NCBI GenBank assembly: GCA_916048095.2
Contig: OU696570.1
Location: 10,564,816 to 10,628,815 of the forward strand
Origin: Sacculina carcini
Taxonomy: Eukaryota; Arthropoda; Thecostraca; Sacculinidae
Direction: 5' to 3'
DNA: 64,000 bases
The notes beneath the pieces are model-generated. The model saw nothing but the letters and a program-made list of their open reading frames with translations, was not told where the DNA came from and made no database searches. A program made the position numbers and the translations under genes. Shown in pieces: positions 42,671-55,691 of this stretch; position 1 is the stretch's first letter, and each line of letters starts with the position of its first letter.

Positions 42671-44148
42671 GGGAGATGCTTAAGACGTAAACTGTTCTAC
42701 AACGCATTTTGCTTTTAGATTTTCCCCAATTGTGGTTATTGGAACAACTTTCGGAATCGAATGTGTGTGTGTGTATGACAGTATGTTCGTGTAAAAAAAG
42801 ATCTGCCCTTTTCACACTTCCTATAGCGTCATCCGATTAGTTATTCGGTGTTGCAATGGTACACTTTTAAAGCGTCTATATTCGAAGCAAAATGCAAGGA
42901 TGTTAAGATCAGAACACAAAGCTGGACGAGTTTTTTTGTTGGCGTACAATATCGTATTTCAACTGAGACGCCTAACTGTACAGGGATACCGTACAAGTGA
43001 TATCGTACACACGCCTGTAAACACACGCGCAAGCAACCCAGCTCAAACTAGGCATGTCATTCTACGACGTGTATGTCATTCTAAAAGCGTGTTCATGGAA
43101 ATAATTTTTGCACCGTTCTATCATATTGATTGCAGAGTAGTTATCGTATCTTATCTTATGATTGTCTTCGATTTTTCCGGCTCCGAACGTGTAGCAAGTA
43201 CGAGTTCTACACGATCACACAGTAATTGAAGCGTTCTTGCAATCGCAGGTCGCTTTTTCTTGCTATAAATTACGGCTCCTCTAAGAGGCAGCAAGTGAAT
43301 TACATATTTTAAATTTTTATAATGAGCGTGCTTCTATCAGCGCATCTACAATTGTTTACTTTAATTTTTTTCTAGGAAATATTGACCATCTTCAAATAAT
43401 CATTGCACTTACTATGATTTTTAATTATTTGTTTGCAATGAAAGCTAAAAATTGCAATCATGCAATCAAGAAAAAGGTTGTGGGGTCATGTCGAAATATG
43501 AAGAGCTACACTCGAACGCTGACTACATGATACTATATTAAGTGACTGAGGCACACTGATTCAGGCTTCGAACTGGAGTCAAAATTACAGGACTTCATTT
43601 ACAGTGGTAAAAAATTTTAATGTCCATGATCATTATTTTGGAGGGGGGCTTAGGGGGCTTGACATATTTCAGGGGGCTGAAGCCCCACTGGGCGTCGCCA
43701 CTGTCCCTAAAGTCAGAGGATGGTGCGGTACATACATTTTTGGCTCTATTTGATTTGTTTTTTCTTCATTATATTATATTGATTTGTAGGTTATTTTTCT
43801 CTATCTGTTGCGCGATTGTGTATGCAAACTTATATTTAGCCTTTTTAACTGATAATTGCATTTAATTTATCACATTTCATCGTTTGTTTCTTGGATTCAT
43901 TAGCTTTCATCTCTCTAACTAAACATCTATTTCTTAAATTTCTCATCTTTTTCTCTCTAGATCTTTCAGGTGCTTGGGGCTACCGCATGGTGGGAATAGT
44001 GCACTTGCACTCTTCCCCTATGCCACTGGATTTGCTGTAATTAATAATACTTTAATCATAATTATGACATTTACGCTCGTGTGTGCCGCTGTATGTGTGT
44101 GTGTCCTGACACACATACACACAGAGAGACAGACAGACAGACAGACAG
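42671..44148. other. Gene-free stretch before the SLC18B1-like gene
   Basis: AT-rich sequence with no recognised exon. It includes a MITE fragment at about 43630-43703 with the end GGCGTCGCCACTG and the words GGGGGCTTGACA and GGGGCTGAAGCCCC shared with elements at 1.29 and 4.47 kb, and an AGAC repeat at 44120-44148 directly before the transporter start codon. Confidence 0.5.
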
Positions 44149-44262
44149 ATGGCAGGTGGTGGTTACTCCAGGAAGCAGTGTCTCACGCTCGTCGTCTTCG
44201 CCCTGGCCGACTTTTGCTCGGCAATCTGTGTTTCGCTACAGGCACCCTTCTACCCAATGGAG
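44149..44262 (+). CDS. SLC18B1: SLC18B1-like exon 1
   Basis: Begins MAGGGYSRKQCLTLVVFALA, with TM1 ending FYPMEA across the junction. Donor GAG|GTGTGTGTG is the start of a (GT)n run. The start codon directly follows an AGAC repeat; an upstream exon cannot be excluded, since vertebrate homologues have about 30 more residues. Confidence 0.8.
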
Positions 44263-44634
44263 GTGTGTGTGTGTATGTGCTCAAACCTCATTCAAACAAC
44301 AATTGAACAACGTCATCACTACACAAACCTAGGAATATAACACTATTTACAAGTATACTGGTTTTATTATTAACCAATTAATTTGAGCATAAATGTATTA
44401 TGCATCCCCCTACGCGTAGTATTTTGTCGGTGTATGTGTGTGTGTGTGTGTTGTTTTGTTTGTTTGTGTGTATTTGCTTGTCTCTTTCGTGTATATGGGG
44501 ACTGAGTGTGAGTGTGTGTGCTCGTGATTGTGTATGTGTATGACTCTTGTGCTTGAGTGTGTGCATGTGTGTGAGCGCTTTTGAAACCCTCGGGTAAAAA
44601 GCGTGATATAAATGTCTTAATGTAATGTAATGTA

Positions 44635-44665
<31 letters not shown>

Positions 44666-47600
44666 GGCTGCAGGCTGAGAAGAAGGGAGCAACAGCCACG
44701 CAGTACGGTCTTGTGTTTGGAGTGTTTGAGCTAACTGTCTTCATTGTCAGTCCTATTTACGGCATGCAGGTGGATGGCGTCACATCGACACTGACAAACA
44801 CTGACAACCACTGACACACACTGACAAACACCGACAAAGTCGGAGTTTGTCAGTGTTTGCTTTGATTGGAGTGCTTATTATTGTTATTAATTACAGACAA
44901 ATACAGTTACATTAGGAGACAATGGTTAAAGATTAAAGGTTAAATGCCTAAGTGTCAGCTGCTACACGGGAAGAAGCCGAAGCTTATTAACACACAGGTG
45001 TGTCTCGTGCAACTCGCTGCCATCGCAGAACCAACCCTCTCCAGGCTATGGCACCGCAAGGACGGAAGACGTATTAGAGAGGGCCACCTCCCCAGAATGC
45101 ATGGCACAAATCATGACTGATATCTGGTACCATCTTTTTCTGCTGGGTGGACAGGGGCTGTGGGATTGTAGAATTCTCCCAATGAAATTTTGCTCCGCCG
45201 GGTTTCGAACCACGGATCTCCCGCTTGTGAGGCGGGTGTGCTAACCACTACACCACGAAGTCCACGAATGTTGATATTATTACTATTTTTATTAATAATA
45301 ATAGTATTGAAACAAAGTTACAATGTGAAATGGGATGTGTGTGAAGGCTATGAATTTCACGGCAGTCTTCATGCACCTTGATCATTAATAAAAAGAGAGA
45401 AGTAATTATTAATAATAATGATAATTGCCTGTAATAATAGTGATTGTATTTATTTATAATATCAAGAATACTAATTGCTTGTAATTAATAATAAAAACAT
45501 TAGAAAATTAAAGACAACGTATGACACTGTTTTTCTGTGATTGGCTTGCCAACGATACATAAGAGAAATTATTAATAAGAGAATTTCAGGCATTATTACA
45601 TTATAACACAACATTATTTGTTTATGGGATTTCCCCAGAAATAAGCATACGCGACGTATGTCAACAAAGTAAGTCACTATAGAGCAGTTGTCCTTGTCCT
45701 GTGGGGAATTCCCCAGTGGTGGGAAATGGAGGGGTTGTCAAGTGGGGAAAGTTCGGACAGAACAGGAAAAATGTGTGTTTTTGTGTGATATTTTGTGGCA
45801 TAGACATTCATATATTGAAGCACTAAATTTATGTACGTAACATTAGTTGCCATGTTCGGTAAATTGTGGATATTATCGGTACCTTCAAGCATTTGACACT
45901 CGGGCAATATAACCTATCTGCTCTTTTTCACAAGTTGCTGAGAGTTAGAAAATTATAACAGTATTATTGTTGTGAATTTCAAAGTCAGAAAAGACTGATG
46001 GAAAAAGGACTGAACAGACGTTTTTCTTACGCTAAAATAACAAGAGATCGCATTTTTCCAGTTGAACCGTGTCGGACCCAAGTTGGTGTTCAACCTGGGC
46101 ATCTTTACCACGGCTGTCTGCTGCATTTTGTTCGGGTGAGTTTTCTGCAGGCAGATGTTTATCGGGCTTCATCAGATGTTCTGTTCAGCAGGGACGGATT
46201 ATTGCCCACATTACAGGGTCTTGTACATTCGCGGGTATGAGCGTAGATCCTGGGGGTATGGAGGTATATATCCCCGAAAAATTGGCTGGGGGTATGAATA
46301 TGCACCCGAGATAATTATACCACCCGAGAATTCTGCTGAGTTCAGTTCATTGGATATATTGTCATCAAAATCAGCATAGGAAAAATGTAACAATACACGA
46401 CAAATGTGTGTGTGTGTATGCAATTTTATGCAATATAATTTTCACTTGCGTATGTGTGTTTGAATTGACTAGGTATAAAATGATAGAGGGTCCCATGCAA
46501 TCGACCAACTGAGTCAACGTTGAACACTAATGCATGATGGCTGTCATCCCCCGAGCCTCGACACAAATCAACGCCCATGTATATTTTACCAGTCTAGTCT
46601 TGATTGAAAATTCACTTGCAATAAACTTTGACTAACGTTTTACAATCAAATTATCCATATTTTAATCAATGCTCTTCCGACCTTCCCTCTTCATTGCGTA
46701 CAATGACCAAATATTGTGTATAATCTTATTTTAGTACCGTATTTATGTAACTAGTAACTAATAAATTCACAAGAATGTATGCATATTTATATAGCAAGAA
46801 TGTTTAATCACCAATTGTACACAGAATACTGTGATTGTGTGTTTATAATACTGTTACGCCAGTGGTTTCCAATCTTTTTGTGCTCGAATATCACTTATAA
46901 GTCTTGTACAGTCGCCACATACCACCTGATTGCAGAGAAACTCAGTTCTATCAGATATCACTTTATTTACATAATTGTACAAGTGGAACACTGAATTTGA
47001 ACTCAACGATGAGCCGCTGGGGCCAGGTGGTGGCATCTGGTAACAAATGCAGATTGTTGCCAGGTTATACTGTGTTAAACAGTGAACATTTTTGTGATGC
47101 AATAAATAGCAGCATTGTTCATAACCACGAAAATGTTCGCGTACCAACTGGAAGACCCTCGCGTACTACCTGTTGTACGCGTACCATGGGTTGGGTACCA
47201 CTGTTTTACGCATTATACGTTGCGCTGAACTTAGAGGAACGTTGAGGTTACGCATGAACGTTAAGCACAAACGTGAAAACGAAATGAAGAAAGAAATGGC
47301 ATATCATTTCTAGATGGTCGTTGGCTATCTGTTAGCTCAACGCCCTTGAACAAATTTAGCTTCAAATCAAGGATATATCATCACCCTCATCACTATAATA
47401 AATTTGGCTTTAATATTATCTCATTAATTATTACTGTTAATAACTACAGGCAAATCCAGTAGCATGGGAAGAGTGCAGGCACTATTAACACCCTGCGGTG
47501 ACCCCATGTACTGGAAGCGCCCAAAAGATTCAGAGAGAAAGAGAGTTCGAAAACAAAATAATAAATATATAACAATAATAATCCATTCGATAACACTCCA

Positions 47601-49737
47601 TAATGTTGTTGAATGATGATTGGTGTGTTAAATTGTTGAAGGCTAATGTTGCCTAAGTAGTGTGGAGTTCTGAATGATGTTGGGTGCTGTTTTGTGTTCA
47701 GCCTGCACTATTTCTGTTGTCTGCCTAGTTTAGCCGCAACATTCCTAAAGATGGGCTATGCCAACTGTTGGGGCTTTCATGTCTGCTGAGACTCAATGTC
47801 AAAATGCACCCGTGCCACTTGGATTGCTGACAGAAAAACCAAGTTTCCAGACAAAACCTCAGTAATCGGAAGGAGGTGCAACTCTGTTGCAACCACTCAG
47901 TTTGCAATTGTGTCGACTTTTTATGCAAGATAGTTTGCAGCTTCTGTTCTGTCATTTGTAAAGTTGGCCAAAAGACTAGGCTAGACAGCTGTTGCAATAT
48001 CTCAAGGTCTCATTTGAGAATCCAAACGTGCACAGAGCTCATCTTTGCAAATCGTTTTTCGTCAAAAAAAGCACGACTGCTAATTTTAAACTATTTTCGG
48101 TTAATCTTTTTCTATCTATTTTCACTGTATTTTTCTGACCGAATCCGTCGTCTCTTAGACATTTTGTTGTTTTCTTTGGCGTTTTTGTTTTCTTTAAGTT
48201 TAAACGTTCCACAATCGGATCAATTTCACAGTCGTCCACTCATCTTGCCATCGAGCTTGTGCAACATTGATATTATATGTATGGTATTAAACAACGATTA
48301 TAGAGCGAAATAGCTGTGTAGTGTATATTAATTTATGCATAAGTTTTGTTTGAAAATTAGGTTTTTTTGCAACATTTGTTTCAGTCTGTTGGACAAAGTC
48401 AATTCGACCAGCGTTTTCATCGGGCTGAGCTTTTTGGTGCGCATTGTCGAGGCGCTCGGCAATGCCGGCTTTCTCATAGCCAGCTTCTCCATTATTGCCA
48501 AAGAATTTCCCAACAACGTGGCGACGATATTTGTGAGCTGACCTACAATGAGCTTTTAGGATAGAAGTATACATATTCTTATCCCCTGGTGACGTTAAAA
48601 TGATTGTTTTTTCAATAGTGCCTCCTGTAATCGTACATGTGTAAATGCATGTGAACTTTGACATTGTTCTCATTTATCCAATCACCAAGGTGATCTACTG
48701 TTATGTTTTTGGCTTTTATTAGATAATTATTATTCATTATAGTCGGAAAAATCACTGATATTTTGGTGTACTTACATAACTAATCTTCTTAGCGTTTATA
48801 TTTCGTGTAGCCCATTTATTGTTTATGCATAATTTGTGCTGAATGAATACAATTTATGTTTCTGAAGAGTTCACTTGGTTCAAAATATAAATTTCATTTA
48901 AGCTAATTTAATATATTTTATCATTTTAATATCTTTAATAATTTCAAATTTATATAATATAATTCAATATGGAATATATTTTTTATTATAAATATTATGT
49001 TCAAACTGAATTCATTGAGAAAAATACAATGTTCCTCCAAAATTCAAATCTTAATCATCAGGTGATTTTGGAAAATTTGATTTTTGTGAAATTTTATTTA
49101 CCTAATTCCAGCCATGTTTGACCGTTCGCAGGCCTCATTGGAGACGTGTTTTGGCATTGGTCTCATCGTCGGACCAACTGTTGGAGGTGTACTGTACCAG
49201 GTCAGCTGCGAGAAAACTAGCAAATTCACTTTATGAGCAAGTTAATGAAATCACAACTTAGTTGGTAAATTCTAATTATGAGCAGTTGATCAAATTATAC
49301 ATAATTACAATAAAAATATCAGACAATTTCAAACTGACAAACTGACGTTTTCAATTTGATAAACCGCTACATTTTATTAACTTATACTAATTTATAAAAC
49401 ACATATTCAATAATATAAGATTTAATAATTATGTGCATCTTATATATAGGTTTATTCTTGCTTTTCTAATTGATTTTGTCTCCAATATGAATTCTTACTT
49501 ATGATATTACCCACAAACAACACTATATTCTGAATAACCCTGTGATGATACCGATATATTTAATTTGTATTTGCATGTACTTAGTTACTAGGCATTATAA
49601 CAACTGTCATTCGCCGTGTTTTAATCCTATTTTATTTTACGAGATATAATAATGTCCTTTTTGCTCTAGTTTATGTCCATTTTTCCAGGAATTATCACAA
49701 TGTATATTTTGGGCGTTTACACTGATGACGTGAATGA

Positions 49738-49775
<38 letters not shown>

Positions 49776-52700
49776 TAGCATTAAAACCCGCCCGTTGTGC
49801 GGAAGAATTCATAAAAATATTGCAAATTAAAAATAAATAAGGCAAACTCATAAAAACCTTAATCAATTAAAAAGTCTAAATTTCATTATTTTTAATTTAC
49901 ATTTTGACAAAATATTTTCACTCAGCCCGCCTCATATTTAAACCCGGCCGACGTGCGGAATAATTCAGAACTCGAACACCATCCGTTCTGGTTCTTGAAG
50001 TCAAATCCATTAGTTTTGTATATGAATTCATTCTACACGGTGAAATTGAACGTTTTATTGCTGCCCGCGGGACATTTTTATTTCATAAAAATGAGCCATC
50101 GCTTCGTTTGCGTTTGAAGCCCCTGATCATTGAACCAGCGAACCATGAACCAGCGCAATTATGTCACCTCATATTCAAGCATACATACACAGACAGACAG
50201 ATAATTTCTTCTTTATGTATATATATAGCATTAAAACCGCATTAAAACCCGCCCGTTGTGCGGAACAATTCATAAAAATATTGCAAATTAAAAATAAATA
50301 AGGCAAACTCATGAAGACCTTAATCAATTAAAAAGTCTAAATTTCATTATTTTTAATTTTATTTTGACAAAATATTTTCACTCAACCCGCCTCATATTTA
50401 AACCCGCCCGACGTGAGGAAAAATTCAGAACTCGAACACCATCCGTTCTGGTTCTTGAAGTCAAATCCATTAGTTTTGTATATGAATTCATTCTATACGG
50501 TGAAATTGAACGTTTTATTGCTGCCCGCGGGACATTTTTATTTCATAAAAATGAGCCATCGCTTCGTTTGCGGTTGAAGCCCCTGATAATTGAACCAGCG
50601 AACCATGAGCCAGCGCAATTATGTCACCTCATATTCAAGCATACATACACAGACAGACAGATAATTTCTTCTTTATGTATATATATACCATTAAAACCCG
50701 CCAGTTGTGCGGAGCAATTCATAACATGAAATTCATATTCAATTCATAAAAAATATGGAAAAATAAAAATGAAATAGGGTACACTCATAAAAATATTAAT
50801 CAATTGAAAATTATAAGTTTAATTATTTTTATTTCGACACAATATTTCCCCTCAGTCCGCCTGAGTCATTTTTAAACCCGCCCGTCGTGCTGAATAATTC
50901 AGAACTCGAACACGATCCGTTCTGCATCTTGAAGTCAAATCCATTGGTTTTGTGTATGGATTAATTCTACAGGGTAAATTGAACGTTCTATTGTCTATAG
51001 TTGCTGCCCGCGGAACATTTTTATTTATAAAAAAAACCTTTTTTTAAATGAACCATTTGAAAAAATGATCTAAAAACACTTTTTTAAACCCACCCGTCGT
51101 GCGGAACAATTCATACAATAAAATTCATATCAAATCCATAAAATATAATGAATACAAATCGAAAAGCAAAAAATGTAACCTATAAATATCTTAACCAATA
51201 GAAAAGTCTAAATGTGAATATTTTTATTCTTATTTTGACAAATATTATCCCTCAACCCGCCTGATATATAAATCTGCCCGTCGTGTGGTATAATTCAGAA
51301 CACAAACACGAAACAAACAATGAAAGATGATGAAATCTTTTCATCAGACTGTTTCCAAACTATATTTATTACTTAACATCATTCCCCAATATCATTTGCT
51401 TAAGTACTATTTCACTTTTACCGCTATAATATTTATTGTTAAAATTTATATATTTTCCGCTATCATTAAAACCCAATATAACCTGAGTCAAACCTACCCA
51501 ACCCAACCCAACCATTCAATCTTGACCGCTCTCAGCCTAGTCTGAGGTGATTTAACTTATTAGTTTGTGATCACAAAATATACTGATGCGATCATAATTT
51601 GTAATCAGAAGACTGAGATTATCTACCCCAGGGGTCCCAAACACGCGGCCCACCAATACTTTTCTCTCAACCCGCCAATATAGTATCGGGACCAAACTGT
51701 AAGGTAGCTAAATTCACATTTGTTGCATAATGCGATATAATTTTACACCATTATCATATTATCTCATAATTCCCGGTTAATGCTTCCACTAATGCATCAT
51801 ATTCATACAGTTGTTATTTTTTGGATTACATCGATAATGCAGCCCTTGATATTACAGCCGATATTATATTATGCAATCTATATTCTGCTACGTATTATTC
51901 CTAATACATATATCATCAGATCGCAAAATATATTTAAAGGTTCACATCATTCTCCAAAATCATTTGCTTAAGAGCTATTCTACTTTTATCGCTAGAATAT
52001 TTACTGCTAGCAAAATATCATATACCTCGCTATCATTTAAACCCACTCTTTATAGATACATTTAATTCGCCCGTCGTGCGGAACAGTTCATAAAATATAA
52101 TTAATATTCAATTCATAAAAAAATTAGTGCAAATTGAAAAAGAAAAACAAACCCACAGGAAAGTTATAGCTAATCTAAAAGTCTAAATGTGAAATTTATG
52201 TTTCAATTTAGAAAACATGTTTTTCCACAACACTATCAAAACAATGCAACCTTCTGTCATCTCTATAATTCCAGGTTAATGCTTCCGCTAAAACAGCATA
52301 AGTTGGCATTACATGATATTGCAGCCCATATCCTTATGCAACTTATGCTTATGCAACTTGAAATTAAACCAATTAAATTACACAGTTAAATTCAGTAGTT
52401 TACTTTGTTCCCAATAGCATTTTACCCGCCCGTCGTGCGGAACGTTATTGAGGACAATAAAGCCTTTATATTCAGTAGAGTGTAGCATTAATTAAACTGT
52501 ACGCAATAAAACCACACCATCCATGCTTGGAGATAATATGATGCATTCTTAATTGTGATTGGGCTTCAGTGAAATTTAATCGGTGTATATTCCTGTGTAA
52601 TCGCAAGTGCGCATAATAGCTGTCAAATTGGCAATATGTCCTTTTGACTTTACACCGCCGTAACTTCCTTCAGATACCCTTTGGAAAATTACAAATTATA

Positions 52701-54253
52701 CCGTATTGTAGAAGAAAAGGTTTCTAGAACGATGATATGATTTATTTTTATGTGTAACAAATAGTTACTGAGAAATAGTAGAAAAATGAATTAATTTTAG
52801 TCGCCCGGTGTTCAAGTGTAATTTTGGATGTATTTGAGAATTTTGCCAATTTTACACGTTTTTTGTATCATTTGTGGGTATAAATTATAGCTTTTCTTGT
52901 AGAACACAAAATTCTCTACACAGTAGTATATTCCTGTGTTATCGCAAGTGCGCATAATAGCTGTCAAATTGGCAATATGTCCTTTTGACTTTACACCGGC
53001 GTAACTTCCTTCAGATACACTTTGGAAAATTAATAATTATACCGTACTGTAGGAAACCAAATTTCTAGCACGATGGTATAATTAATTTTAATGTATGACA
53101 AATAGTTCCTGAGAAATGGGTATAAAAATGAATAAATTGTAGTCACCCGGTGTTCAAGTGTAATTTTGGATGTATTTGAGAATTTTGCCAATTTTACACG
53201 TTTTTTGTATCATTTGTGGGTATAAATTACACCTTTTCTTGTAGAACACAAAATTCTCTACACAGTAGTATATTCCTGTGTAATCGCAAGTGCGCATAAT
53301 AGCTGTCAAATTGGCAATATGTCCTTTTGACTTTACACCGCCGTCACTTCCTTCAGATACACTTTGGAAAATTAAGAATTATACCGCATTTAAAAAAATA
53401 CAATTTCCAGCACGATGATATAATTTATTTTAATGTGTGACAAATAGTTCCTGAGAAATAGGTAGAAAAATGAATTAATTTAGGCGCCCGGTGATCAAGT
53501 GTAATTTTGGATGTATTTGACAATTTTGCCAATTTTACACATTTTTTGTATCATTTGTGGGTATAAATTATAACTTTTCTTGTAGAACACAAAATTATCT
53601 ACACAATAGTATAATTTTTATAGCTGTACCATTGCTGGTTTATGAGGAATAGATAGGGGAATATTTACCAAAACATTCACGGTTTCCAGTGCTAATTTTG
53701 CATTTTTGACTTTGTCATTTTGACTTCACACCGCCGTAACTTTTTTTTAATACACTTTGGAAAATTAAAAATTATACCGTGTTGTAGCAAACAAAATTCC
53801 CAGCATGATGGTATTATTTATTTAGTTGTGTGATAATTAGTTTTTGATACATAGAGAAAAAAGTATAGAAAATCGGACGCGTGGAGTATAAATATAATTT
53901 TGAATATAGATTGAAATTTTGTCATGTTTACATCTTTTATGTTCTATTTTTGGATATGAATTATAACCTATCTTGTAGAACAGAAAATTCTCTACACAGT
54001 GGTATAATCTGTTTGGCTGTACCATTTCTGGTTTATGAGGAGTAGATGGCAGAGCATTGACCACAATTTTCGCATTTTTCAGGGTTCATTTTGTCTTTTC
54101 ACCGCTATAACTTTTTTTGATTTCATTTTTGAAATTTAAAATTTAATCTAAAGTGTAGACAAGAAAATTTCCAACGTGATGGTATAAATTGTTAGCGGGT
54201 AGGCTGAGTGGTGGCCGAATAATAGCTGATAGAAAATGGACCAAGGAGGGTCG

Positions 54254-54292
<39 letters not shown>

Positions 54293-55207
54293 ACAGAGGA
54301 TCTCTTTTATATATATAGATATATAGCGATGACACACTGACTGAGAGATTCACTAGTTATTCGCCATCAATACATCTTAGCGATATTACACCTTGTGGCT
54401 GGCTACAACCCATAATATATACTGAATTATACTGTGTAAATTTGTTATTTTCTGAATCGTTGAATATACATAATATATTGACATATTTATAGCACAGCTC
54501 TTCTGTTTATATAGCAAAACAAAGTGTTTTTGTATGGTTTGCGAGCATACGCTATGGGCCATGTTATGGCTATTGAAAAATTCACTAAATATGTCAGAAT
54601 ATATGTCACCCATTAATTCACATTATCTCTTGTCGGTTTCGGATGTCACGAATAACAATATACTTGAATACTTGACACGAACACATAATACTTGATATTT
54701 AACAAAAATGTTCTTGAAGAATATTCGAACAAAAATATACAATAAACGTGTACAGCATGTAAAATATATAACCTTTTCTTTTTCAGTGAACGCCGCTTCT
54801 TAAATTGGAAAAATAGTAATACCAAATCTTACACACAAAAACTTGAAACGATTCTACACAATGTGTGAAAATTTGGCGTTATTCCAATAAAGAGTGTCAA
54901 AATTATTGGCCTACAAAATGGGCCAACCATTTTGGAACTCTCTGTACTTGCCCCACCAACCTTTGTCTTCAGTGTGTGTATGTTTGTTTGTGTGTGTGTT
55001 TGTGTGTCGGATGAAGCTTGGAGGGTATCCACTGCCATTCATGGTACTGGGCAGTGGGTTGATTGTGACAGCTCTAATCACACTATGCATTCTGCCCTCG
55101 CACGGCCAAGACAACAACAACAACTCCAAGCAAGGCACACACCGACTCACACACTCACACACTCACACACTCACTCACTCACTCACTCACACACACTCAC
55201 ACACACA

Positions 55208-55242
<35 letters not shown>

Positions 55243-55642
55243 CCGTTATCCCAAATATTAACTAACTAGGCGCACTTTTATCATTTGTATGTATTTGCAG
55301 TTTAGATGTTATACATGATGTCACTGCAAAGAATGGAATCTATGATAGCTTGAGATAAAGCACATTCGATAACAGAAGTGTATGCTAATGTTTAATGCAA
55401 TCTGCATATCTTGGAAAGGATATATTTGTCATTTGGCTAAGAAATGATTTGTTTTCAGCAAGTTTGAATGCAGGTTTGTTTTGTGCAAAAACATTGCGTC
55501 TTATTTGGTTGCAAGCAGATTTGCAAATTGTTTTTGGCGATTTTACAAACCACCTGCCAATACACTCAGATTGTTTTCCCACAATCCTACAACCTACACA
55601 GTTCAGTTATATATAATTATAACCTACTAGCCATAAATATAT

Positions 55643-55691
<49 letters not shown>

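Noticed and set aside
36190-44148. Hidden exons in the gene-free region (frames near 37454, 38558 and 39370)
   Set aside because: No recognised domain, no convincing splice context, AT-rich composition and repeat-derived stretches.
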